Below, piece after piece: positions 26,069 through 34,862 of a stretch of 64,000 nt of DNA. This stretch comes from Microbulbifer sp. TB1203 (GTDB lineage: Bacteria > Pseudomonadota > Gammaproteobacteria > Pseudomonadales > Cellvibrionaceae). The translations under genes were made by a program, and so were the position numbers. Each line of letters starts with the position of its first letter. The stretch's first letter is position 1. The notes below the pieces were generated by a model, which made no database searches, was not told the DNA's origin, and worked only from the letters and a program-made list of their open reading frames with translations. The DNA lies in NCBI RefSeq assembly GCF_030997045.1, contig NZ_CP116899.1, forward strand, positions 2,181,501 to 2,245,500, read 5' to 3'.

Positions 26069-29000
26069 TTACAATCGGTAGTTGACCCCCAGGGCCACCC
26101 GGGGTTCGGACATGCTGTAGGTCATGGGGTTGTCGGAGAATTCCAGATAGCTGGTCTGTTCCTCCCCGGTGAGATTGATCGCCTCGGCGGTAAACGACAG
26201 GTTGTCCATCGCGTGCCAGGTCACATTGGCATCCCATTGGCCGTAGGCGTCGAAAAACTCCGCCATCGCCGGGGTTTCCACCGTATTCACCACGTGGTTG
26301 ACCAGGCCGAAGTTAGAGCGGTAAGGGGACAGGTATTCGTCCCGCCAGGTGTAGGCCAGCCGCGCGCTCAGGAATTCGTTTTCGAAAAATCCCATCAGGT
26401 TGAAGGCATTTTCCGATACGCCGGGCAGGCCCAGGTCGTCGTGGGTCATTGAGGTGACCGACGTCTTGCTGTCGGAGAAGGTGTAGTTGAAGGAATAACC
26501 GAAGCCGTTCTCGAAGGACTGCTGCAGGGCAAATTCCAATCCCTTTACACTGCCGCCGTCGCCGTTCACTGGGCGGGAGACGCCGCCGGTTCCCACTTCG
26601 TCCGGGCTGAAGTCCGGCTGGGTTTCGGTGCGCGTCTCGGTGGCGATAAAGGTGTCCACCGCTTTCATAAAGGCGCCGACGGAGACGTAGCCCAGGTCGC
26701 CGAAATACCAGTCGTAGGCGATATCCGCCTGGGTGGCGCGGAAGGGTTCGAGCAGCGGGTTACCGGCGCTGCCGCCGGTGAACTGGAAGTAATCACCACC
26801 GCCTGCCGCATCCACACGGGTGTAGTTTTTGGAAAAGCCCTTGCCCATGTCCTGCAGGTTGGGCCGCGCGATTACCTTGGCGGCGGAGAAGCGCAGCTTG
26901 GTGTCCTCGCTGGTATCCAGCGCGAAATTGACGCTGGGCAGCAGGTCCCAGTAGGTCTCTTCGGTGGTTTCGGTGGTATAAGTGCCATCCAGCAACACGC
27001 CCTGGCTGTTCCAGCCGTCGGTGGCGAGAGACTGCAGGCTGGCCTGGGGGGTAGTTACCACCGAGGTGATTTCCACATCGGTCTTCACCGCCCGCAGTCC
27101 CACATTCAGGTTGTAGGGCAGCGTCTCGCCGACAAAATCCGCCTCCACATAAAAGGCGCTGGTGGTCTGTGCCGCGGCCCAGGATTCCAGCGGCACCAGG
27201 AACAGCTGCGAAGGTGCATTGGGGGCCAGGCCGTCGTGCCAGGCGGAGACATCGTCGGTGATTACACCGGCATCCGGCATGATCACCCGGCCCAGGTAAC
27301 CGCCGGAGGGGAAGAAGTCCCCGATGCTGGCGTAGGCACCTGGGTTCATGGTGAAGTTCTGCCAGGGAATCACACCCGGGGAGCTGCTCCAGCGGTCGAA
27401 ATCCGCTCCGTAGAGCGCCTGGGAGAAGGGAATGCCGCTGGAAGTGGTCAGTTCCCCCGCTTTCGAGCCGATGGCGGAGTCGTGGAAATAACCCCAGGGG
27501 CCGAAGGGCTGGTTGTCGTCGATGCCGTCGCCGTCGATATCGCAGCTTTGGTTGGCGGGAATGCCACCGTTGCCGCACAGGTCGTAGTAGACCGCTTCCT
27601 GAATGCCGGGATTGCCCTCGCCCGGATCCGCGTCGGGATCAAAAGTGGAGTCGGCGATCAGATTGCCATCCTCATCGAACTGTGCCGGGCTGGCGGCGCC
27701 CTGAGTTTGGGAGAAGTCGGTGAGATAGCGCAGTTCATTGAACTCCACGTCCTCGCCGGCCATGCGCAGGCCGAATTTCAGGGTGCGCAGGTCCCCGAGG
27801 GCGATGTCGTACTCCACATCCGCGCGCGCGGACCAGTTGTCGTACTCCACATCCGAGCCCAGGGCCCAGGCGGACTTGTAGTTGCGGTAGGCGGGGTTCT
27901 GCAGCCAGTCGGCATTGCGCATCGCCAGATCCGGCCGGTCTCCGGCGCTGTAGCGATAGCCGTAACTGCCCCCGTCCGGCCCCACGTTATTGGGCGTGTG
28001 CGCCCAACCGCTGGGGCTGGCATCCGTGCCCACCCAACTGGTGACGTTGTAGGGCGTCATGCGCGAGTCCATATAGCCGGCGCGCTGCTTCTGGTCGGCC
28101 ACTGCGTAGTTGATGCTGCCGCTGGCCCGCCAGGGACCGCCGTCGTCGAAACTGACCCGCAGGGCGAAGTTGTCCGCGGTGGATTCGCTCACCTCCCCGG
28201 CGGTACTGGTTTCCATACCGGCACCGTTGGCATTGAACACCGCCGACTCCACCACCCCGACCTTGCCGCTGGTATCCAGGCTGAAGGGCTGGCTCTCGTC
28301 GAAACCGGCAAATCCGTCGGTGGCCATGGGGTGCTTGACCGCGTACTGGTGGTTGACGACTTCCAGTTCGTTGCGGAACCAGTCGAAGCCCACTTCCGTG
28401 GAATCGGTGGGGCGCCATTGCAGGGTGATGGAACCGCCGATGCGCTCGCGCTCCTGTTCGGTGTCCATCACGTAGTACATGCCGGGAGCCATGTAGGGGG
28501 TGCCGCCGGCGTCGCGTACCGTCTGCAGGAACTCGTCGAAGGTCATCGACGAACCCAACTCCTCCACGCTGACGCCCCGCTCCGCGGCCATGCTGTCGAA
28601 AGCGTCCTGCACCGCGTCGCCGTTGGTGGTGAGAATGCCGCTGTTCTCCCGCGAGAAGTTCTGGATAAAGTCCGTATGCTGGGTCTTGTTGGTGGTGCTG
28701 AGGGTGACGATCGCGGCAAACTTATCGTTCCAATTGTTGCCCAGAACCAGGAAACCGGAGGGCTGCGCATCGCCGGAATCCTGGCCGTAATCGCCCTTTA
28801 TATTGGCGGCCACCAGCGGCGCATCCAGGGCGAAGGCACTGCGGGTCTTCAGGTTGACCACGCCACCCATGCCCCCTTCCACCATGGAGGCGACGGGGGT
28901 CTTGTACACCTCCACGCCGCCGAGCAGTTCCGAGGGCACCCCTTCCAGGGAGCCGTCGTACTCCTGCTTCCACTCGTTCATCTGGAAATATTCCATGCCG

Positions 29001-29353
29001 GAAGTGAAGCGCTCGCCGTTCAGCAGGGTGACATTCTGGTCCAGGCCGCGGATGCGCACTTTGGTACCCTCGCCGTCGCGGCGGTCTATCTGAACACCGG
29101 GCAGGCGCTGCAATGTTTCGGCGATATTCTGGTCCGGCATTTTGCCAATATCTTCGGCTGTGACGGCCTCCACAAATTGAGTGGAATTCCTGCGGATATC
29201 GATGGAGTGTTCCAGTGAACTCCGCAGTCCGGTGACCACAACCTCTTCCATGCCGCCTTCACTGGCGGGTGTGGATTCCTGGGAAATTGCGGGCGCTACG
29301 ACGCCAGTACCCGCCAGGGCAATGGCTAAAGCCAGGGGTTTCGTACCAATCAT
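26069..29353 (-). CDS. TonB-dependent outer-membrane receptor
   Basis: Outer-membrane transporter of 1094 residues that uses TonB energy to import large ligands. The signal peptide covers about residues 1-25, followed by a TonB-box-like stretch MEEVVVTG near 35-42. The plug domain (about 50-170) shows AEDIGKMPDQNIAETLQRLPGVQIDRRDG and RIRGLDQNVTLLNGE. The rest is a beta-barrel with alternating aromatic strands, ending in VALGVNYRL. Length and the plug motif match the Xanthomonas/Caulobacter-type carbohydrate receptors. Its position among cellulase, xylanase and mannanase genes suggests oligosaccharide uptake; the ligand is inferred only. GGAGAGAG precedes the ATG, and a strong terminator follows. 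Confidence 0.95.
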   Translation of the reverse strand: MIGTKPLALAIALAGTGVVAPAISQESTPASEGGMEEVVVTGLRSSLEHSIDIRRNSTQFVEAVTAEDIGKMPDQNIAETLQRLPGVQIDRRDGEGTKVRIRGLDQNVTLLNGERFTSGMEYFQMNEWKQEYDGSLEGVPSELLGGVEVYKTPVASMVEGGMGGVVNLKTRSAFALDAPLVAANIKGDYGQDSGDAQPSGFLVLGNNWNDKFAAIVTLSTTNKTQHTDFIQNFSRENSGILTTNGDAVQDAFDSMAAERGVSVEELGSSMTFDEFLQTVRDAGGTPYMAPGMYYVMDTEQERERIGGSITLQWRPTDSTEVGFDWFRNELEVVNHQYAVKHPMATDGFAGFDESQPFSLDTSGKVGVVESAVFNANGAGMETSTAGEVSESTADNFALRVSFDDGGPWRASGSINYAVADQKQRAGYMDSRMTPYNVTSWVGTDASPSGWAHTPNNVGPDGGSYGYRYSAGDRPDLAMRNADWLQNPAYRNYKSAWALGSDVEYDNWSARADVEYDIALGDLRTLKFGLRMAGEDVEFNELRYLTDFSQTQGAASPAQFDEDGNLIADSTFDPDADPGEGNPGIQEAVYYDLCGNGGIPANQSCDIDGDGIDDNQPFGPWGYFHDSAIGSKAGELTTSSGIPFSQALYGADFDRWSSSPGVIPWQNFTMNPGAYASIGDFFPSGGYLGRVIMPDAGVITDDVSAWHDGLAPNAPSQLFLVPLESWAAAQTTSAFYVEADFVGETLPYNLNVGLRAVKTDVEITSVVTTPQASLQSLATDGWNSQGVLLDGTYTTETTEETYWDLLPSVNFALDTSEDTKLRFSAAKVIARPNLQDMGKGFSKNYTRVDAAGGGDYFQFTGGSAGNPLLEPFRATQADIAYDWYFGDLGYVSVGAFMKAVDTFIATETRTETQPDFSPDEVGTGGVSRPVNGDGGSVKGLEFALQQSFENGFGYSFNYTFSDSKTSVTSMTHDDLGLPGVSENAFNLMGFFENEFLSARLAYTWRDEYLSPYRSNFGLVNHVVNTVETPAMAEFFDAYGQWDANVTWHAMDNLSFTAEAINLTGEEQTSYLEFSDNPMTYSMSEPRVALGVNYRL

Positions 29354-29404
29354 TTTCTCTCTCCGTGACTTTCCTTAATTGGTTCTGTTACCTCGGGCAC
29401 GTCG

Positions 29405-29584
29405 AATGGCTATGTCAAGGCTTTGGGGCGGGCCTGCTGCCGGCCGTTCTTTGCGGACACGGGCCAGGCGCCCTCCGCGAATACGTCCCTGCAGGCTTGT
29501 CCGCGGGGTCGCTCTCCAAGACAGCCCCGCAAAGAACCGCTCAGGCCCTTTGCATCAAGCTTTTTGGCTTAACTTAGCGCCATT
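29405..29584. repeat. MITE-like palindromic element, copy 2
   Basis: About 180 bases with termini AATGGCTATGTCAAGGC and the complement of AATGGCGCTAAGTTAAGCC. The core (GGACACGGGCCAGGCGCC, then TCCCTGCAGGCTTGTCCGCG) is shared with copy 1 at 8555-8745. It sits just upstream of the TonB receptor start and may have altered its promoter. The flanking heptamers CACGTCG and CACCTCG could be a decayed target duplication. Confidence 0.6.
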
Positions 29585-30315
29585 CACCTCGGAGCACTTG
29601 TACGCAAAGGCCCCTGATACATCATTGCTGGACATCACTACCGGGTTACATCGCGAACAATCCCGGCCGGTGGATAATCCGCAGCCGGTGGTAATAAAGA
29701 TGGAAGAGACAAATAAGGAGGGAATTCCGCCGCGTCCATTTTTCGGAAAAACGCGGGAGTCCGCATTCGGTAGCGGAATGGGGGACACTTGCCGGCAACC
29801 CTCCCAAGGGAGGATATCGGCTGCTCTCTCTCGATCATCGTTCTAATCCGTCTTATTTATTATATTTATCACCTGATATGCACTCGGCCAGCAGGGACAA
29901 ATTTTTCCTTTCTTTTATAGGGGAGGGATTTTGGATGAGGTGCCAGGGGAGGTCGTCCAGGTTTGCACGGGGACAAATATTTTTACTAAGTTTGTGGTCG
30001 CTGGGCGCATTCCTTTACCTCTATCACTGCACTCGGAGCAATGTGGGACACTTTGCGAGGCAAAGAAGTTTTACACGACAAAGATTGGCGGGAAAAACAA
30101 CATAAATTTAAACGATTTACTGGGTAAACATTCCTGCGTGACAATTATTCTTACCACTTCCGTACCAACTAACGCCATTGGAAACAACGCGGAGCATCCG
30201 GACGCCGACGGATATTGGCAGTAAAAAGCAATCTTCTCGTCCCGGATTGCACTCCCCCAGGGGTTTCACCAGTGATAGATTCCGCCCAGCCTCTCCACTA
30301 ACCGCTGAGAACATC
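29585..30315. other. Divergent intergenic region
   Basis: About 730 bases between the TonB receptor (minus) and the DegV gene (plus). Several short frames exist, but none has a ribosome binding site and coding pattern I trust. The part from 29850 to 30130 is AT-rich and is the likely site of promoters and upstream control for the receptor. Confidence 0.5.
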
Positions 30316-31218
30316 ATGGTCCAGCTAGTTGTAGATTCCGGGTGCGATCTGCCGGATGAGTTTCTGCGCAAGTTCGCCATTCCGGTATTGCCCCACTCCG
30401 TCAGCATTGGCAGGGATACTTTTGGGGACCAGCGCAATCCGGCACAGATGGCACATTTTTACACACTTTCCCTGGTGGACCGGTCTCACCATATAGCTTC
30501 CGGGCCAGCCCCAACCACGGAGATCGAAAACCTGCTGCAGGGCCTGCTGAAAAAAGGCTGTCGGGACATAGTGGTTCAGACCATCAACAGCGCCAACAGC
30601 CCCACTTATAAGAATGCCCTCACCGCAGCGCGCGGGCTCATCGCCAGTCGCGGCGAAAGTGACGAATTTCACATACACACACTGGATTCCCGCACGCTTT
30701 TCTCCGGCCAGGGACTGCTGGCGCTCTATACCCTTTCGCTGATCAGCAAGGGATTCAGCGGCCGTGAAATCAAGGAAAAGGCAGAGGCGTTCAGCCGCAA
30801 GATCCACGGCTATGCGGCTATCAGGGATGTCTACTATGTGCGCGAGCGCGCGCGTAACAAGAATGAAAAGAGTATCAGCTGGCTCAAAGCCGTCGCCGCG
30901 CGCCACCTGGATATGCACCCCATCCTGTCGATGCACAGCGATGGCAGTACCGTGACCGATACCCTCCGCGGCTACGACAACTGCACCGAGGCGCTGTTCA
31001 AGCTGGCGGCGGACAGAATTCGGGCCGGAGATCTGCTGGTGCCCATGGTGGTGGTGAGTATTGCCGGCAAAATCGAGCAGCTGCCGGAGATGACGGGATT
31101 TGCGGAGTTGGAGCAGGTGGCGCGGGAGCACAAGGTAAAAATCTACCGCTCGGTGATGAGCCTGTCCGGCGGTATCAACCTGGGGCCGGGGACTGTGTCG
31201 TTGGCTCTGGCGGTGTAG
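30316..31218 (+). CDS. DegV family protein
   Basis: Cytoplasmic protein of 300 residues in the DegV family, which binds fatty acids and, in Gram-positives, delivers them to fatty acid kinase. Visible motifs are VVDSGCDLP at the N-terminus, QTINSANSPTYKNAL in the middle and the C-terminal SLSGGINLGPGTVSLAL, which fits the ligand-binding DegV fold. The ATG at 30316 starts at the conserved family N-terminus; an upstream in-frame ATG at 30178 would add an unrelated tail. It is the only plus-strand gene inside the minus-strand carbohydrate island, and no fatty-acid-kinase partner is adjacent. Confidence 0.9.
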   Translation: MVQLVVDSGCDLPDEFLRKFAIPVLPHSVSIGRDTFGDQRNPAQMAHFYTLSLVDRSHHIASGPAPTTEIENLLQGLLKKGCRDIVVQTINSANSPTYKNALTAARGLIASRGESDEFHIHTLDSRTLFSGQGLLALYTLSLISKGFSGREIKEKAEAFSRKIHGYAAIRDVYYVRERARNKNEKSISWLKAVAARHLDMHPILSMHSDGSTVTDTLRGYDNCTEALFKLAADRIRAGDLLVPMVVVSIAGKIEQLPEMTGFAELEQVAREHKVKIYRSVMSLSGGINLGPGTVSLALAV

Positions 31219-31298
31219 TAGTCAAATCAAACTTCCATTCTCGTGATACCTGCGCGGGAACGTCATCCCGTGATCCGGTACCGGTAGTCCTGTGGCAT

Positions 31299-31328
31299 CT
31301 GGGTTCCGACCTGCGCCGGAACGACGAA
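31299..31328. repeat. GTTCCG...CGGAACGACGA palindrome
   Basis: Variant of the ATTCCGG/CCGGAATGACG family, downstream of the DegV gene and shortly before a partial MITE-like sequence. Confidence 0.6.
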
Positions 31329-31371
31329 AATGCGTGAGGGACACCTATTGCGAAAGAAGCGATATACACCA

Positions 31372-31413
31372 TGCGAAGACCCTGATGCCGGGGGCGTTTT
31401 TTGCCAGATCTTA
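31372..31413. repeat. Partial MITE-like arm
   Basis: GCGAAGACCCTGATGCCGGGGG followed by C-rich/T-rich sequence matches, in the opposite direction, the right arm of copy 1 (near 8690-8722). The rest of the element is missing, so this is a truncated copy. Confidence 0.5.
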
Positions 31414-31457
31414 CGCGGCCGGGGAAGGCCGCGTAGAGCGCACTTACCCTGCAGATT

Positions 31458-33053
31458 TCAGTTTGATGCCCCCTGCATCAAGGCATCCAGAGTTTGCTGG
31501 TCGAACACCGTATTCGCCGGCCTGTCGAAGATACCCGAGGCGAAGTTTCCAGTTCCGCCGTTGTCCCAATAGAACGGTACCATTCCATAGGCCCTCGCTT
31601 GTTGCGTGACGAACCTGTGGTAGTAGGCTCTCGACTCAAGATGCAACGCCAAATCATCTCCTGAAAGCTGCCCGGTACGGCGCATTGCGGAAAATTCACC
31701 CAACACCACGGGGATTCCGTTGTCGATAAATTGTGTTTTCATCAGGGAAAACAGCGCGTTCAGGTCATCCTCCTCGCCCCATGTGGGGTTATGCGCTGTA
31801 TCCGTGGAGGAGTGATTACCGGCGCCCCAATAAAAGAATTGATTGCCCCAGCTCGCGTCCTCTGTCATGCCCGCAAATTGCCACGGGGTATAATAGTGGA
31901 TCTCCGCCATCATACGGTTTGAGACCGTATCCACCGGCATTTCGGTCATCAGCTCGTTCGTTCTTGTAATATCCGTATTCGGCCCCTGAACCACCAGCAC
32001 CCTGTAGGCATTTTTCCCACCGGTTTCCCGCACGGCATCCACAAAAGTCTGGTGGTAGGACATTAAAACGGACATTTGTTCGGCGCTATCGACATTGGGC
32101 TCATTGGCGCTGGCAAACATCAGGTGCTCGTCGAAGTCGCGCAGGTAGGTAGCAATTTGTTGCCAGTAGGCTCTCTGTTTATCGTTGTTTTCCGCCTGCC
32201 TGTCCGGAGTCACATTGTTCTCAAGCCAGCCCCCATCCCAGTGGATATTGACGATGACGTACAGGTCATTGTCGACGCAATATTGAACGACGTCCCTCAC
32301 CCTGGCCAGCCAGCTCAGGTCGATCTCCGCCGTGGCTTGGTCGGCATACTGGTCCCAGGAAACGGGCAGCCGTATCGCATTGAAACCGCTCTGTTTCACC
32401 AGGCCGACAAAATCCGCGGTAATCATCGGATTGCCCCAGGCGGTTTCGCCTCCAGTCGCCTCCAAGCTATTACCAATGTTGAATCCCAACGTGATGTTGC
32501 CGGCAATATCCTGCGCACTGCTGCTCATTCCCGTCATGTCTGCGGGAAGGGGGTTGATATTGTAATTAGGGAACCGGCCGCCGGAACTGCTGCTCGAGGA
32601 ACTGCTGGAACTGCTCGAAGAGCTGGAGCTGGAGGAAGAAGAGCTGGAGCTGCTGCTTGAAGAACTGGAGCTCGAGCTCGAAGAAGAGCTGCCACCGTCG
32701 CCGTTCACTATCACCGGCACCGGCGACACATTCCCCGGCGTGGCGGTAAAGCCGAAGCTCACCTGACCGCCCGGCTGAATACTTTCGTTATAGCCGGCAT
32801 CCTCGACGACATAGTGATCCCCGACATGAGATACAATGACGCCGTTCCACAGATTGTTGATATCCACCGCCATGTCGAATTCGACGGACCAGCCGGATAT
32901 GGCCGTGCTTCCGTCATTGACGACCACCACTTCGCCCTGGAACCCCTGCCCCCAGTCGTTGACGATGTTCATGGTAGCCTGCGCCGCGAAGGCGGAGGGT
33001 ACGCACAAACATAGCAACCACATCAGCAGGCATTTACTGATTGATCGAAACAT
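31458..33053 (-). CDS. CBM2-GH5 endoglucanase (second CBM2-cassette paralogue)
   Basis: Secreted enzyme of 531 residues: signal peptide (about 1-23), CBM2 (24-120), poly-serine linker (about 121-157) and GH5 domain (about 170-531). The catalytic part has LGFNIGNSLEATGG, ETAWGNP, IRLPVSWD, VIVNIHWDGGW, acid/base near Glu318 in ASANEPNVD, MMAEIHYYTPW and nucleophile near Glu453 in VVLGEFSAM. This makes it a beta-1,4-glucanase or related beta-glycanase; the subfamily is not assigned. A broken copy of part of this domain lies at 35211-35411. The start at 33053 keeps the same leader and signal peptide as its paralogues; an open frame upstream to 33257 crosses a palindromic repeat and was not used. 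Confidence 0.92.
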   Translation of the reverse strand: MFRSISKCLLMWLLCLCVPSAFAAQATMNIVNDWGQGFQGEVVVVNDGSTAISGWSVEFDMAVDINNLWNGVIVSHVGDHYVVEDAGYNESIQPGGQVSFGFTATPGNVSPVPVIVNGDGGSSSSSSSSSSSSSSSSSSSSSSSSSSSSSSSSSSSSGGRFPNYNINPLPADMTGMSSSAQDIAGNITLGFNIGNSLEATGGETAWGNPMITADFVGLVKQSGFNAIRLPVSWDQYADQATAEIDLSWLARVRDVVQYCVDNDLYVIVNIHWDGGWLENNVTPDRQAENNDKQRAYWQQIATYLRDFDEHLMFASANEPNVDSAEQMSVLMSYHQTFVDAVRETGGKNAYRVLVVQGPNTDITRTNELMTEMPVDTVSNRMMAEIHYYTPWQFAGMTEDASWGNQFFYWGAGNHSSTDTAHNPTWGEEDDLNALFSLMKTQFIDNGIPVVLGEFSAMRRTGQLSGDDLALHLESRAYYHRFVTQQARAYGMVPFYWDNGGTGNFASGIFDRPANTVFDQQTLDALMQGASN

Positions 33054-33075
33054 TCCTATTTCTCCCATCATGGTG
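32694..33075. repeat. CBM2 leader cassette, copy B
   Basis: Second copy of the signal-peptide-plus-CBM2 DNA, including the shared leader with GGGAGAAATAGGA before the ATG. About 12 residue differences from copy A over about 122 residues, counted by eye. Confidence 0.75.
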
Positions 33076-33197
33076 AGTTTTATTTTTTTTAAAAAAACTT
33101 TTCTCCGCTGACAGCAACTGGCGAAACTCTGCACTTCCCTTTGGCAGCCTCTCCGTCTAAGGTCAGTCGGAATGGTACTTGATTTAATTACTACCGG

Positions 33198-33316
33198 GTC
33201 GGAAGGAAAGGATACCCCTCTCCCGGGACACGGGCTGGGCGCCCCCCTTAAATACATCCCTGTACGCTCGTAATCGGCATCCCTGCCTCATACGGTCCCG
33301 GCCCTTCCCTTCCGCC
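33198..33316. repeat. Palindromic element with MITE-like core
   Basis: Arms GTCGGAAGGAAAGG and CCCTTCCCTTCCGCC pair around a core reading GGGACACGGGCTGGGCGCC then AATACATCCCTG, as in the MITE-like copies at 8555 and 29405. The arms differ from those copies, so the core is kept while the stems vary. Confidence 0.6.
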
Positions 33317-33327
33317 TTATTAGTAAG

Positions 33328-33354
33328 CCCCGGGCTGTCCCGGCCCGGGGTTTT
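33328..33354. terminator. Probable terminator hairpin
   Basis: CCCCGGGC/GCCCGGGG stem with a seven-base loop and a TTTT run on the plus strand. It lies just past the stop of the GH5_5 gene (minus strand), where the T-tract is weak, so it may mainly insulate against plus-strand transcription. Confidence 0.5.
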
Positions 33355-33360
33355 GTGTTG

Positions 33361-34806
33361 TTACGGTAAATATGGCTCCAGCCAAGACATCTGCGGCGCT
33401 TCTCTGCCGTCTGCGGTGGGCTCTATAACCAGAATATTGGATTCCCATGTCCACCAGGGGCCACCTGCCCACCAGGTCCAACCTATCCAGTGCTCTCTGT
33501 TGTTATCAATGTACTGAAGTGCGCTTTCAACAGACATCCTACAGTCGTCGTTAGAGGCACCACTAAACTCACCGAGGAAGCCACGCAAGTTGTTAGCGGC
33601 GAGCCAGGAAGTAAAGTCGGACAATACTTCAGAGGCATCCGGTACAACGCATTGCTCCGAAGTGCCTGAGAAGTCACTGTCAAAATACTGGTGAACTTCC
33701 ACCACAAAATTATTGCCTGGATCCACAAAATCCAGCAAGGCGGTGGCGTTAGCGGTGCCGTACCAAGTGTGATTCCACGAATGTGCTCCAGTCCACGCAT
33801 TGCCCGGCACCGTAATCAAATTGGTGGCGCCTGTGTTGCGAATAGCGGCGGCGGCGGCATTGGCAGCACTAATCCACTGCTCGGTGGGCATAGTGTGGGG
33901 CTCGTTTATTAGGCCAAAAATCACATGAGAGTTATCTTTGTATTCGTTTGCCAAACGACTCCAAAAATCGGCGAAGGCGCTGTTAGGCACCTGGGAGCTT
34001 CCAATCAAATTACCGTAGTACCGCGCATAGTTGTGCGGGTCGAGCAATACGTACATATTCTTGGCGGTAGCCTGGGTAACAAACTCGTCAAGACGCGCAA
34101 ATTCTGCGCTATCAAAGGCCTGGTTCATTGTGGGCTGTAAACGCTCCCAGCGGAAAGGCAGCCGTATGATATTCATGTTTTTGGATTTGTAATAATCCAC
34201 CTCATCCTGATTTGGATAGGTGTAATCCGTTCCAAAGACACCAGGTAAGTTACTTTCACCAAAGTCAGCACCGGCCAAACTAACCCCTTTAAACATGGCC
34301 GCTGCGCCGGAGGAGCTGGAGGAGCTGGAGGAGCTGGAGGAGCTGGAGGAGCTGGAGGAGCTTGAAGAGGAAGAATTGCTACTACTGGATGAACTTGAGC
34401 TGGACGAGGAACTCGAAGACGAGCTGGAACTCGAGCTGGATGATGATCCACCGCCATCGACGATCACCGCTACCGGCGACACATTGCCCGGCGTGGCGAT
34501 AAAGCCGAAGCTCACCTGGCCGCCCGGCTGGATGGTCTCATTGTAGCCGGCATCCTCGACCACATAGTGATCCCCGACCTGGGATACGATGACGCCGTTC
34601 CACAGGTTGTTGATATCCACCGCCATATCGAACTCGACGGACCAGCCGGATATCGTCGTGGCTCCGTCATTGACTACCACTACCTCTCCCTGGAACCCCT
34701 GGCCCCAGTCACTGACTATGTTCATCGTTGCCTGCGCCGCAAAGGCGGAGGGTACGAACAAACACAGTAACCACATCAACAGGTGCTTAGTGATTGATCG
34801 AAACAT
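33361..34806 (-). CDS. CBM2-GH5_5 endoglucanase (third CBM2-cassette paralogue)
   Basis: Secreted enzyme of 481 residues: signal peptide (about 1-23), CBM2 (24-118), poly-serine linker (about 119-165) and a GH5 subfamily 5 domain (about 168-481), the type of Trichoderma endoglucanase II. Signatures are GVSLAGADFG, IIRLPFRWERLQP, LLDPHNYARYYG, acid/base near Glu302 in GLINEPHTM, VPGNAWTGAHSW, VEVHQYFDSDFSGTSEQCV and nucleophile near Glu413 in LGEFSGASND, then WTWWAGGPWW. It should cut internal bonds of cellulose. The CBM2 cassette is a recent duplicate of those in the two neighbouring GH5 genes. Slightly lower GC than its neighbours is visible in the catalytic part. Confidence 0.94.
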   Translation of the reverse strand: MFRSITKHLLMWLLCLFVPSAFAAQATMNIVSDWGQGFQGEVVVVNDGATTISGWSVEFDMAVDINNLWNGVIVSQVGDHYVVEDAGYNETIQPGGQVSFGFIATPGNVSPVAVIVDGGGSSSSSSSSSSSSSSSSSSSSSSSNSSSSSSSSSSSSSSSSSSSSSSGAAAMFKGVSLAGADFGESNLPGVFGTDYTYPNQDEVDYYKSKNMNIIRLPFRWERLQPTMNQAFDSAEFARLDEFVTQATAKNMYVLLDPHNYARYYGNLIGSSQVPNSAFADFWSRLANEYKDNSHVIFGLINEPHTMPTEQWISAANAAAAAIRNTGATNLITVPGNAWTGAHSWNHTWYGTANATALLDFVDPGNNFVVEVHQYFDSDFSGTSEQCVVPDASEVLSDFTSWLAANNLRGFLGEFSGASNDDCRMSVESALQYIDNNREHWIGWTWWAGGPWWTWESNILVIEPTADGREAPQMSWLEPYLP

Positions 34807-34862
34807 TTCTATCTCTCCCATCATCGTGAGTTTTTATTTTTACTGCCGAATTTCACCTCTGA
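34450..34862. repeat. CBM2 leader cassette, copy C
   Basis: Third copy of the signal-peptide-plus-CBM2 DNA with matching 5' leader (GTGAGTTTTTATTTTTAC on the plus strand beside the ATG). About 10-12 residue differences from copies A and B. Confidence 0.75.

Noticed and set aside
33054..33257. N-terminal extension of the GH5 gene
   Set aside because: Crosses a palindromic repeat and precedes the signal peptide; the shared leader places the start at 33053.
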